DNA from: Bdellovibrionales bacterium
GTDB lineage: Bacteria > Bdellovibrionota > Bdellovibrionia > Bdellovibrionales > Bdellovibrionaceae
Reading direction: 5' to 3'
Length of the DNA stretch: 64,000 nucleotides
Assembly (NCBI GenBank): GCA_016713585.1
Contig: JADJOV010000023.1
Span: 248,001-312,000 of the forward strand
Below are positions 1-8,520 of this stretch, in pieces; the stretch's first letter is position 1; each line of letters starts with the position of its first letter. The notes beneath the pieces were generated by a model, which worked only from the letters and a program-made list of their open reading frames with translations, did no database searches and was not told the DNA's origin. Both the position numbers and the translations under genes were made by a program.

Positions 1-695
1 TTGCCCTTTCGAGACATACTCTGGCGTAGTTTTTTCGCGGCCAGCAATTTGCGAAACCCATTGGCTGCGTATTGCGAGCCCCGGTCAGAATGGTGAATTG
101 CCCCAACTCTCATGTCCGTGCGACCCAGGGCCATTGTTAAGGCGTTTAAAACCAACTTTTCTTCCATGGTTGAATCTAGACTCCAGCCGACAACTCGGCG
201 ACTAAAGAGATCCAGCGTAATTGCCAAATACAGCCAACCCTCCATTGTGGCGATATAAGTGATATCTGAAGCCAGAACAGCACCTGGCTCGGCTGGAGAA
301 AACTGCCGGTCCAAAATGTTCGCGGCCAAGGGCAACTTGTGATTTGAATCCGTGGTGACGACCCGAAATCATCGCTTTGTCTTGGCTGCTAATCCCGCCT
401 CGCTCATCCAGCGACTGACAGTGCTACGGCTGACTGGGAGTCCCAGATTCTTCATGGCCTCAGTAACTCTTGGTGCACCATACAGCTTACGGCTATTCTG
501 ATGAATATTTTCTATATGCCCCATCAATTCCATTTTTCTCTGGCCTCGTTTGCTCAATGGCCGCTTACGCCACGAGTAGAATCCACGGGATGACACGACT
601 AAAACTTTGCACATGACTCTGATCGGAAATTCGCCACTATGGTCTTCGATAAAGGCGTACTTTAGCTCTGGCTGGGAACTAAGTACGCCTTTGCC
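1..695 (-). pseudogene. IS3-family transposase OrfB (integrase domain), cut by window edge and by a stop
   Basis: This is the DDE integrase part of an IS3 transposase, which with OrfA would cut and paste the element. Reading the minus strand after the A6G slip site gives KYAFIEDHSGEF, then the HTH-like segment of typical OrfB (SRGFYSWRKR, KLYGAPRV). An in-frame TGA lies at 369-371 after KTKR, then the same frame resumes with the integrase core: SDITYIATMEGWLYLA (first catalytic Asp) and HHSDRGSQYA (second Asp). The third catalytic residue would lie beyond base 1. The single stop means this copy is inactive, or the stop is a base error. It belongs to the same element as the gene at 662-970. 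Confidence 0.85.
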
Positions 696-970
696 TTTTT
701 TAGGATTTCACGCTCCATCTTAAGGCGCTTATTCTCCTCCTCTAGCTTCCGATTTGCCAACAGAAGATCTTTCATTGACTCCTGGTCTTTAGCAGACTTT
801 GTCTGCCGCTCCTTATTGGTCCAACGGCGCAAAGCCATTAAATCAATACCGAGACGAGAGGCTACGTCTTTAGCCTCAATGCCTTCCTCCAAGACCATCT
901 TCACGGCAGAAGACCTGAACTCCTTGGTATGCCATTGACGTTTAATCTCATTTTTCTGTGTTTTAGCCAT
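662..970 (-). CDS. IS3-family transposase OrfA
   Basis: This is the small helix-turn-helix protein of an IS3 element, which binds the element ends and is fused to OrfB by frameshifting. The product is about 102 aa: an N-terminal HTH (KEFRSSAVKMVLEEG, then DVASRLGID and LRRWTNKE) followed by a leucine-zipper-like coiled coil (LLLANRKLEEENKRLKMERE). I chose the ATG at 970 because it follows an AAAGGAG ribosome binding site. An upstream ATG at 1003 has none. The frame ends at 662 and overlaps OrfB, which lies in the -1 frame, as is usual for this family. Confidence 0.85.
   Translation of the reverse strand: MAKTQKNEIKRQWHTKEFRSSAVKMVLEEGIEAKDVASRLGIDLMALRRWTNKERQTKSAKDQESMKDLLLANRKLEEENKRLKMEREILKKAKAYLVPSQS
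695..701 (-). other. A6G programmed frameshift site of the IS3 element
   Basis: On the minus strand OrfA reads ATC CTA AAA AAG GCA. The run AAAAAAG is the classic slippery heptamer of IS3 elements. Slipping back one base joins OrfA to the OrfB frame (AAA GGC GTA CTT, leading to QPELKYAF), which would yield the OrfAB transposase. The family behaviour is known; that it works here is inferred. Confidence 0.75.
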
Positions 971-1108
971 AAGAACTCCTTTGGACGGCACCCTATACAC
1001 CATCCTGTTATAATTTAGGAGTCCGTTTTATTAGGAAGGATCTGTAACCGCAGGGCCTCCCGAAATCTTTGCTTGGTAAAGTGCTTCGATAACAACGGCC
1101 CTTGGCGA

Positions 1109-1160
1109 AAAGAGATCAGGTAGGCCCAGCCATTGCTGGCTGGGCCTACCCGATCTCTTT
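1109..1160. repeat. 24-bp-arm palindrome, terminator-like, member of a dispersed family
   Basis: The arms 1109-1132 and 1137-1160 are complementary with one mismatch around a TTGC loop. The palindrome lies just downstream of the ATPase gene that ends at 1171, so it may end its transcript. On the minus strand it is followed by TTTT. A closely related sequence (core AGCCAGCAATGGCTGGG) recurs at 29474-29510, so it is also a REP-like dispersed repeat and not only a local terminator. Confidence 0.7.
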
Positions 1161-1170
1161 AATGCATACT

Positions 1171-2307
1171 TTAGAGATTGAATTGGTGGGTCCACAATTG
1201 TTTCAGAAATGTTTCATACCCCATATACCGAATACCATCGAGGGATCCTTCTCTGGGGAATCGTCCAATCACAAGGTAACTCTCAATCAAGTTTTCTTCC
1301 CTGAGCGCTCTTAGGCCATTGAAAAACTCGGGCTTGAAATTTTGACTCAATTTTATTTCAATTGCTAAACTCTTGCCTACAATTAAATCAACTTCATGTG
1401 TTCTAGACCGCCAATAACAAAGAGAATGATTTTTTCTCGAATAAGAAAGGTAGGCCTTGACCTCGTTTATGATAAATTGTTCAAAGGAAATTCCAAGATC
1501 TTTAGCGCCCTCATTGAGAGGAAGCTTCTGCCCTAGGAAATTTGAGATTCCCGTGTCAAAAAAATAAAATTTAGAACGACTTATGGCTTTTCTTTTTATT
1601 GTTTTCGTTAGGGGCATCAGCTCAAAACCAATGAGCGTGTCTTTGAGGACCTCGATGTGCCCCTCAAGAGTTCGCGCAGGCACCCCACAGTCTGAACTCA
1701 AACCCTCATAGTTTATTTCCTGTCCATTGTTAAGAGCCATGGTTTCAAGAAATCGAACAAAGCGATCGTAATTTCGCACCGCCGCTTCAATCTTGATTTC
1801 CTCGTTCAAATAATTTTTGCAATAAGCTTTAAGATCCTCAATCGGTTCAGCTGAATCGTAGATAATCGGCAATCCGCCATAATTTAAATACTTAACAAGA
1901 TTAAAATGTTTATCCAATTCATACCAAGTGAGCGGAAACAAAAGAGCCTCTCTGGCTCGACCCCCAAGCATATTTCCCCCTTGTCGACGCAGCTTCCTAG
2001 CGGAGCTTCCTGTCAGGAGAAACCGAATCTTTCGTTTCTCAATAAGTCTATGCACCTCATCCATGAGTTTTGGAAGTTTTTGAATTTCATCAATAACCAC
2101 AATTTCCTTTGGATCTTGAAACATTTCACTCAAGGACTCGGGCCGGCGTAGAAGCTGTTCGTAGGTGGAGTCCTCTAACAAATCTATAACCTGGGCCCTC
2201 GGAAGCTGAGCCTTAATGAGCGAACTTTTTCCCGTGGACCTGGGGCCAAACAAAAAGTAATTGGTTTTCGCAACCAGTTCATCCAACTTAAGACTTCTTG
2301 AGTACAT
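1171..2307 (-). CDS. AAA ATPase with DUF4143 (COG1373-type)
   Basis: This is an ATP-binding protein of the AAA_14/DUF4143 group, whose cellular role is not established. Visible are Walker A (FGPRSTGKSSLIK), Walker B (IVVIDEIQKL), a sensor motif (LLTGSSARKL) and a C-terminal PD-(D/E)XK-like core (EVDLIV ... AIEIK). The product is about 378 aa, normal for the family. The reading frame extends to a TTG at 2334. I prefer the ATG at 2307 because the second intact copy in this window (36570-37745) begins at the matching point and an AAGG lies upstream. The gene stands alone, preceded by a repeated 12-mer (2339-2381) and followed by the palindrome at 1109-1160. Paralogues are at 36570-37745 (intact) and 34164-34815 (decayed). 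Confidence 0.8.
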   Translation of the reverse strand: MYSRSLKLDELVAKTNYFLFGPRSTGKSSLIKAQLPRAQVIDLLEDSTYEQLLRRPESLSEMFQDPKEIVVIDEIQKLPKLMDEVHRLIEKRKIRFLLTGSSARKLRRQGGNMLGGRAREALLFPLTWYELDKHFNLVKYLNYGGLPIIYDSAEPIEDLKAYCKNYLNEEIKIEAAVRNYDRFVRFLETMALNNGQEINYEGLSSDCGVPARTLEGHIEVLKDTLIGFELMPLTKTIKRKAISRSKFYFFDTGISNFLGQKLPLNEGAKDLGISFEQFIINEVKAYLSYSRKNHSLCYWRSRTHEVDLIVGKSLAIEIKLSQNFKPEFFNGLRALREENLIESYLVIGRFPREGSLDGIRYMGYETFLKQLWTHQFNL

Positions 2308-2338
2308 TTCACACCGACCTTGCGATTCCATCAAATTT

Positions 2339-2381
2339 ACATAATCCGCATGTCATTGCAAGAAAATACACATAATCCGCA
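2339..2381 (-). promoter_or_regulatory. Two direct copies of TGCGGATTATGT upstream of the ATPase
   Basis: Identical 12-mers lie at 2339-2350 and 2370-2381, 31 bp apart, reading toward the ATPase gene. The second ATPase gene has similar units (TCGGACAATGT and TCGGAGTATG) right before its start. This suggests a shared operator of the form CGGANNATGT for this gene family. No binding protein is known from the sequence. Confidence 0.45.
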
Positions 2382-2513
2382 ACTGGCTGCGGCTTGGGCT
2401 GGCTACTTTTTCGGACCTATCAGTAGCATGGCGGATCGTTCTCTTCGCTCCCGTGATGGCAACTTATTCTCATAAGTGAGGTCCATGAAGGAGGTGCAAA
2501 CTTCAATTTCGGG

Positions 2514-2671
2514 CGGTTGACATCGCTTCCCCCAATGAAAAAGGGCCATTTTCTTTGGCCATTACTCGTTTGATATTTGATTTTATTCCGACTCAGCAAA
2601 CAGGATTCTTGCTGGCCTCTCCTATGAAATCAATCGACGATGCGTCGAAGTTACGAGCCAGTCTCTATATA
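2514..2671 (-). mobile_element. Left-end remnant of the IS found at 25.8-27.4 kb
   Basis: Read on the minus strand this stretch matches the upstream region and start of the DDE transposase gene at 25914. The shared blocks include GGCCAGCAAGAATCCTG and CATTGGGGGAAGCGATGTCA, the latter containing the transposase start. It begins at 2671 with the complement of the terminal sequence seen at the right end of the other copy (GTTACGAGCCAGTCTC plus TATATA at 2650-2671). Homology stops just after the transposase start codon, so only about 158 bp of a second insertion survive. It fills most of the gap between the ATPase and the lipoprotein gene. Confidence 0.75.
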
Positions 2672-2865
2672 CGATAATCTTCTGTTCTAAAAAAAATCCC
2701 TTTTTGATACTGTTTCCGATTCGCTTGACACCTGATCATTTTCTAAACAGCGAAAGGTACCTGAATGCTTTTAAAGAATTGGCATGGCTTGCAATGGAAT
2801 TATCGAGGCGGTTATATTTGAAGACGTGAGATTTGCCTCATCTCTATTTTCATAGGGGAAACACA

Positions 2866-4218
2866 GTGGGGTTCGAATTTGATTTTTCGGAAAAAAATGT
2901 GCCTGAGCGAGCTCTATATTTGGGAGTTTTGTGGATTTTGGGACTCATGCTTCTGGGCTGTGAAAAGTACCACACGATTGACTCTTATTCAGCTCAAAGC
3001 GGTGACTCAGTACACTTGGATCAATATTCAAGTGATTCAACACAAGATCCGCCCTTTTCTAATCCAGAACTCTCTCCCATCGATACGAAACCTGACGATA
3101 CAAAACAGGTGTTGAAGTCAACTCAGCAACTTCCCGGAAAGCGGTTTAAAGTAATTTGGCTGGAACCACATAGTATTAATCAAAACGTAACTCCCCGAGA
3201 TCGGCTTGTGACCCGACAAATGATTCATCGAACATTCGGAGAATACAAAAAAATGGGTATCGAAACTGTCGTGATAGCCCACAGTGAGTCTCTTGGTTAT
3301 TATACCTTTCAACCTTCTCAGCAACTCAGGAATAATTACCCCGCGGCAACTGAGGTCTTAAAAGTTTCTGACGAGACTCAGAGCGGGCAGGTTGCCATGC
3401 TTGACGCAATATTTGAGGCAGCAGACGCAAATAAACTTAGAGTTATTGTCGGACTCAGTCAGTTCGGTGACAGCTTTGCTCTGAACCGACTTGAAACTGA
3501 TCTTCGGCTTGCAACGGATCGAGGTGAATCTGATCCAAATAAAATATTCCAGAAGCCAAATGTCGATGCGCTCAATAACTTAATCATTCTTAACAAGATG
3601 TTAGCTAACGATATCTACTTCAGGTACCTAAATCACCCCTCTTTTTACGGATGGTACTTAGCCCATGAGCCCCATTGTCTTGACGTTGCAATGAATCTAT
3701 TTGGCTCCGTTGCTTCGTTTTTAAGGAGATTAGACTCGAATAAAAAAATCATGATATCGCCAAATGCCGACACCGAAGTGTGTTTTGGACCCAAAGTATC
3801 AAGTCAATGGGATCACATTCTAAACATGAGGGCCTACTTAAACAAGATGAAGTCTTCGGGGATTGACATAATTGCATATCAAGATTCGCTCGGCGCTGGA
3901 TTTCAAGCCGGGAAATTTCAATTTCTCTCCTTTGCGGGCAATTGGTTGGCGATCATAAGTCAATATGTCGCTCCCCTTTATAGTTTATATCATTTCAATG
4001 AAGTCAGCAGGACTAATCGCCTAAATTATCTCCGCCATATCATTTTTCCAGGAATGCCCTATATCCATGACCGCACTGGCGTTGAGTTTTGGATCAACAC
4101 GGAACTCTGGAGAATGGATGGTCATTGCATGGGTCAGACGGGAGTGTATGGATGTAATTATCCAGGCGTAGATTTTTCTAACCAGTTAAAATTTGGTCTG
4201 ATTATACTCCGACCTTAA
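2866..4218 (+). CDS. Lipoprotein with DUF4434-like (TIM-barrel, glycosidase-like) domain
   Basis: This is a predicted lipoprotein. A hydrophobic N-terminus ends in a lipobox (LGLMLLGC, with Cys about 26 residues after the start), followed by a Ser/Thr/Asp-rich linker and a domain resembling DUF4434 barrels (VIWLEPHS, EYKKMGIETVVI, HPSFYGWYLAHEP). These are seen next to polysaccharide genes in other bacteria; the substrate is unknown. The start is GTG at 2866, six bases after AGGGGA. A longer TTG start at 2833 has no such site. The frame stops at 4218, but a different frame from 4200 to a TAG at 4358 continues convincingly (DYTPTLMLNEGFTQF), so one indel near 4200 has probably clipped about 50 C-terminal residues. 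Confidence 0.6.
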   Translation: MGFEFDFSEKNVPERALYLGVLWILGLMLLGCEKYHTIDSYSAQSGDSVHLDQYSSDSTQDPPFSNPELSPIDTKPDDTKQVLKSTQQLPGKRFKVIWLEPHSINQNVTPRDRLVTRQMIHRTFGEYKKMGIETVVIAHSESLGYYTFQPSQQLRNNYPAATEVLKVSDETQSGQVAMLDAIFEAADANKLRVIVGLSQFGDSFALNRLETDLRLATDRGESDPNKIFQKPNVDALNNLIILNKMLANDIYFRYLNHPSFYGWYLAHEPHCLDVAMNLFGSVASFLRRLDSNKKIMISPNADTEVCFGPKVSSQWDHILNMRAYLNKMKSSGIDIIAYQDSLGAGFQAGKFQFLSFAGNWLAIISQYVAPLYSLYHFNEVSRTNRLNYLRHIIFPGMPYIHDRTGVEFWINTELWRMDGHCMGQTGVYGCNYPGVDFSNQLKFGLIILRP

Positions 4219-4512
4219 TGTTGAATGAAGGATTCACCCAGTTTAGCTTAAAAAACGGAATTCCCGAATTAAGCAATACCGGTATCCAAACCGGAAAACC
4301 AGCTCGAGAAAACGCCGCAGAATTCACCAGAGCCTATCGCTCCTATTTAGGCCTATAGACTTTTCGGAGCCATTACATCGCTAGTCCTTTTGACTCAATT
4401 CGAATCAAAAGTGTATTTGATTGGCGCACCCCTAATAGTCGGTTTAGCCCTGGGATTTATGTGGCATGGCCGAAAAACCCAAACGCACACGGCAGGAGAT
4501 GCAATATGAATT

Positions 4513-4647
4513 CACTGTCGGAATCCCCAGGGGTCGTTCTCGGCCTTCGCTTTTGGGAATAAAGACTCTTCGCACAGCTTGGGGTTGGAAAGACTTCTCT
4601 TTTATTTCAGCTGCGAGATTTCTAACAATGTCCAATCTTCGGCTCAC
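4513..4647 (-). pseudogene. Group II intron reverse transcriptase fragment
   Basis: About 45 codons on the minus strand read LAAEIKEKSFQPQAVRRV and then IPKSEGRERPLGIPTV. This matches the N-terminal reverse-transcriptase block of group II intron maturases (P-V-R-R-V-x-I-P-K-x-x-G-x-x-R-P-L-G-I-P-T). The homology ends right after GIPTV, and no intron RNA domains are evident nearby. It is a dead scrap between the lipoprotein gene and nnr. Confidence 0.7.
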
Positions 4648-4671
4648 TAAGGAATGTCGAGTTCTTTGAAA

Positions 4672-6219
4672 TCATAGATCGCCGGAGATGGACCTCGCTC
4701 CGATTAATCGAGTGAGTTTCACCAGATCGCTCGCTCGCAGACTAAAGTCCCCACGTCCAGAGCGAACCCATTGATCTGCAAGATCGCCATGAAGGAGCGC
4801 CCCCACAACAGCGGCCTCGTCCGTTCTTAGCCCCTGGGCCATCAATGACCCGATGAAGCCGGCGAGCACATCACCAGTTCCCGCCTTCGCCAGGGCCGCG
4901 TTGCCTGCTCCAATTATAAATTTCAATTTAGAATTGGAGACGATCGTTCGAAAACCCTTAAATAAAACTACACAATTCAAAAGCTGGCTCGCTCGGTCGA
5001 CCGCACCCAACCGATCCGCCTCGAGCGCCTGGGCAGGCAGCTGAACCAACCTTGAAAGTTCACCTGCATGAGGCGTCACTAACCAATTTTCAGGAAATGG
5101 ACATAACAATTCCTGAACCTTTCCCTTTCGGTCGCCGTCCACACTGATCATTCTGGCCGCTTGTGATAAAGCATCTGCATCCACAAGCACTTGCTCATGA
5201 GTGGCTCGGAGATGCCTCAAGATTTTCGCAGTCTGGGGGCTTAGCCCTAATCCAGGACCAACGATGATCGCCGAATACTTCTGCAAATCACTTTTGAAAA
5301 AATCCGGAACACTCAGATTTTAATAATCTGCAGGTAGCTTTTCCCGCGAACTCGCTGCCGCCCGCGAGCAAATAGTCACGTAGCCCACACCCAAGCGGGA
5401 GGCCGCGTCGGCACATAGCTTCAACGCCCCCAGCATCCCAGGCGCCCCCCCAACAATCAGCAAATGACCCTGCTTTGATTTGTTCGTCACCGCCGACCGA
5501 GCAGGAAACAAGGAAGGAATAATCTTCTTTGTGACAAGGCGTACGCTCTTGGCCTCTCTCAGCACAATATCACGTGGAAAACCAACTGGAATTCGCAAAA
5601 CATGTCCGACACAAGCGGGCCCCTCCTGCAAAAAAAATCCGGCCTTCGCTATTTCACAGGTCAAGGTCCAGTTGGCTCGAACAGCCACTGGCCACGGCAC
5701 TCCCCGATCACAGTGCAGTCCCGACGGAGAATCAACGCTGACGATGAGCTTACCTGAAATATTTATTTGACCAATCAAAGAAATCCAAGGCTCACCGAGG
5801 GGTCGATTCAAACCTATGCCAAAGAGCGCATCAATGATCACCTCATACTTGCTCAAATCAATTTCATGCGCCTTTTCAATCTTTTTTGGCTCGATGCCAT
5901 TCAATATCAAATCCGAAAATTGCCTATGCCAAAGATCATCGTTTGTAATCGCCCCAGCACTTTCATTAGCATAAAAAATTTCAACTCCCGTAAAGCCTCG
6001 AACCATCAGCGCTCGTCCAATAACAAAACCATCTCCTCCGTTATGACCTGGTCCACACAAGATCGCGATGGGCTGTCTCGGCTGAATCAGACCTCTTCCG
6101 CAAAGAGCTTCAACCATCCCCTGTCCGGCGGCTTCCATAAAGACTTCTGACTCTTGCCCCGTCACCCTCACTGATTCAAAATCAATTCGCTGAGCTTCTT
6201 GAATGGTTGCTACTCTCAT
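4672..6219 (-). pseudogene. nnr: Bifunctional NAD(P)H-hydrate repair enzyme (epimerase + dehydratase), interrupted by one stop
   Basis: This enzyme repairs hydrated NADH/NADPH: the N-terminal YjeF_N domain epimerises NAD(P)HX and the C-terminal domain dehydrates the S form with ADP. The N-domain shows GPGHNGGDGFVIGR, DALFGIGLNRP and SVDSPSGL. The C-domain shows IIVGPGLG, LVTPHAGELSRL and the nucleotide loop KAGTGDVLAG. The frame is continuous, but TAA at 5320-5322 falls in the domain linker (KLPADY-stop-NLSVPDFF). The two halves could be made separately, or the stop may be an error. The start ATG at 6219 overlaps the end of the upstream gene by 4 bp, so the two are translated as a unit. Confidence 0.85.
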
Positions 6220-7316
6220 TGTAACTTCCTATAAATATGAAATCGATAGACACCAGTTCCATCAATTTGGGTGGCCCAGTGATTTCTATCAAGACACTCG
6301 ACCCAGCCTTCTGTATTCATTTTTTGCGGACTTCGCAAAAACGACCGGATTGCAACAAGGCTAGTCCCTGCCCCTGGATGCAATTTCTGAAGCAGACTCT
6401 CAGCATCACTCTCAGAAAGGTAGGATATAGTAACGGAAAGGGAAACAAAATCATAGGCCTGCTTCGGCAACTCTTCAAGAAGGTTTCCCACCTTCATCGT
6501 CACCTCAGTTCGAGACTGCGCCACTCGCTCGAAAATCATACGATGAGCTTCCCAAGGCAAACCTTCTTCATAACGAATTTCGCCAAGAAACAAAATTTGC
6601 ATAAAATAATTTTTTCGCACCAATTGAGTTTGAAAAAGTCGAAAAAATTCTTTCTGCAAAAAAACCGAAGGCAGCTCACTCTCGCTCCGACGACCTTCCG
6701 ACCCGCTGAAATGACCTTTATAAAGAAATTTATTAAAGACATACTCGCTCGCTGCCACTTTCAAAAAGGCATTAAATCTTTTATGGGGCCAATGCTTTTT
6801 ATAGAGCTCCATTTGTTCCGCCAAAGATTGAGCTCGAAAGATTGGGCTAAAATCACACTGTAAAAAATCCCTAAAAATTCGTCCTAGTTTTTGGAAATGA
6901 CTTTCCCACCGTCCCAAACGAATAAATCCTTGATTCTCCCACCCCGATCGCCGCGCAAGCCAGTAGTCCCGGGCCTCAGGAGTGAGCGCTAATCTTTGAA
7001 ACAATATGAAACGAGAGTCAGCTTGCTCCGTCCAGCCTTGCACCCCCCCTCGATAGCCCATAAAATACAACCACTCTTCATAGGTCAAGGCTTGGGCTCC
7101 ACGCCACCGAAGTTCAAAAAGAAAAAGCTGGCTCTCACTCATATCGACGACGTCCAGCTGCGCGGGATTTTTCGCAAGGAGCGGCAAGCAGCGGGCACCG
7201 GAGCCCGCGATGGAGAATACTCTGCCAGAGTTTTCTGGTAAAAGGTCATACTCAATTCGCGTATCTTCATTAGACAAAGTATAATTTAGATCTGAAAAAT
7301 AGGTCGCGGGCTCCAT
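6216..7316 (-). CDS. DUF3419/BtaA-like S-adenosylmethionine-dependent transferase
   Basis: The product is 366 aa and resembles DUF3419 proteins, which include BtaA, the enzyme that moves the 3-amino-3-carboxypropyl group of SAM to diacylglycerol in betaine-lipid synthesis. The SAM-binding start is visible as VFSIAGSGARCLPLLA followed by LDVVDMSESQLFLFELR. A second Rossmann-like stretch (DFVSLSVTISYL) lies near the C-terminus. The ATG at 7316 follows AAGGAG with 7-bp spacing. The stop overlaps the nnr start (ATGA), making a two-gene operon. No BtaB-like methyltransferase is next to it, so the lipid product is uncertain. Confidence 0.6.
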   Translation of the reverse strand: MEPATYFSDLNYTLSNEDTRIEYDLLPENSGRVFSIAGSGARCLPLLAKNPAQLDVVDMSESQLFLFELRWRGAQALTYEEWLYFMGYRGGVQGWTEQADSRFILFQRLALTPEARDYWLARRSGWENQGFIRLGRWESHFQKLGRIFRDFLQCDFSPIFRAQSLAEQMELYKKHWPHKRFNAFLKVAASEYVFNKFLYKGHFSGSEGRRSESELPSVFLQKEFFRLFQTQLVRKNYFMQILFLGEIRYEEGLPWEAHRMIFERVAQSRTEVTMKVGNLLEELPKQAYDFVSLSVTISYLSESDAESLLQKLHPGAGTSLVAIRSFLRSPQKMNTEGWVECLDRNHWATQIDGTGVYRFHIYRKLQ

Positions 7317-7503
7317 GAAGCATCTCCTTGTGAGATTCTATATTTCACGTCGCTTACCTTTGAAATTCAAGGATTAAAGTCGGATAAGTGGCAACACCAT
7401 GCTCGACGCAGTCAACAATAGCGGCTGTGGTTTTTTTTAAGACCTCTACGAAAAAAGAAAAGCCTAGTCGAAGAACATAGCGCACTCACAAAAAAAGGCA
7501 AAG

Positions 7504-7532
7504 TTTACCTGTTAGGATTATAACAGTATATG
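7504..7532 (+). promoter_or_regulatory. Possible sigma-70-type promoter of the secreted protein gene
   Basis: TTTACC at 7504-7509 and TATATG at 7527-7532 are separated by 17 bp, upstream of the gene that starts at 7615. The match is modest. The rest of the 7317-7614 gap shows nothing I can name. Confidence 0.25.
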
Positions 7533-7614
7533 CAATAACCCAAATTGTGTATGCTGCGATCGAATAGGTCAATTTGGCTTCTATCAATTCATTCGCTAAG
7601 GAGGATATGTGCAT

Positions 7615-8397
7615 ATGCATAATAGATTAGCCTCTTGGATTCTTTTTGCATTTTTAACTCCAATTTTGATTGGAAGTTTAACTGAGGCCCGGGATGATTC
7701 CAAGAAATCGCTTAAGCCCGGCTTTGTTCCCTTGGAAAGAGAAGTGTATCTAGATTACTTTGCCCTTGACGAGTTATTTGAATGGGGAAGCAAAAATCCA
7801 TTCGATGGCATGGTGCAAGTAGAATATCTCGACCATGGGAAGAATCGTCGGGATTGGCGACAAGCAAAAGTAACAGTCACTGCTCCAAAGGATCGGCAGG
7901 AAAAAGAATGTGCCGGCAAAGAGTCCGTTTTGGTTTTCAAAATTACCATCTTGGAACGGGACCACAATAGCAAAGGGAGGCTCTACTATAAGGTTTCGAT
8001 TAAACTGCTGCCTGACGAAACAAGAGTTTTAGGGAATAAACTAAGCCGTTTCGTGTCAGAACATAAGGATTTTACTGGTATCGTTTCTTCTCGAATGGTT
8101 AGGGAGTCTTCGAATTCAAGAGAGGATCTCGCCGACTCCATCGACCTCCGCTGGGTACTTTCTTCTTTTGAATACTACGATAGAGAACATGTAAGTAATG
8201 ACTACATTAAAATCAATCTTTCATTCTCTGGATATGCGAGTCTTACATTGACCGTGTTGACCACTAATTTTCGCGAGTCCAATGGTGTTGACGCTGGCGA
8301 TTTCATTTATGAGTCAACGGCAAGAGAAGTATTCAGCAACAAGGTCGGGCCAAGTTACGATGTTAATGCCTCTTGCGGCAAGCGGTGGGCCCATTAA
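7615..8397 (+). CDS. Hypothetical secreted protein
   Basis: I do not recognise the family. The product is about 260 aa, with an N-terminal signal peptide (MHNRLASWILFAFLTPIL, small residues GSLTEA before the likely cut) and then a charged, soluble domain. A strong AAGGAGG at 7598-7604 precedes it. ATG at 7615 is 10 bp away, while an in-frame GTG at 7609 is closer, so the exact start is open. Two cysteines (in EKECAGKE and NASCGKRW) could form a disulfide. It is a single gene facing away from the BtaA-like gene and converging on the polymerase-like gene. Confidence 0.6.
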   Translation: MHNRLASWILFAFLTPILIGSLTEARDDSKKSLKPGFVPLEREVYLDYFALDELFEWGSKNPFDGMVQVEYLDHGKNRRDWRQAKVTVTAPKDRQEKECAGKESVLVFKITILERDHNSKGRLYYKVSIKLLPDETRVLGNKLSRFVSEHKDFTGIVSSRMVRESSNSREDLADSIDLRWVLSSFEYYDREHVSNDYIKINLSFSGYASLTLTVLTTNFRESNGVDAGDFIYESTAREVFSNKVGPSYDVNASCGKRWAH

Positions 8398-8469
8398 TTC
8401 CACCAATTAAAAGTAGGCCGCAAGCGACGTTTTTTTACATGCTTGTGAGCAGTCATCAGGTCGAAGAAA

Positions 8470-8490
8470 GCCCGAGAGTGACACTCGGGC
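8470..8490. terminator. Hairpin between convergent genes
   Basis: GCCCGAG and CTCGGGC form a 7-bp stem around AGTGACA, midway between the stops at 8397 (plus) and 8521 (minus). It could serve both strands, though no clear T-run follows. Confidence 0.5.
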
Positions 8491-8520
8491 CAACCACAGC
8501 TTATCAAACGAAATCAGATT

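Noticed and set aside
1102..1314. 70-codon plus-strand ORF
   Set aside because: It covers the palindrome and the antisense of the ATPase C-terminus.
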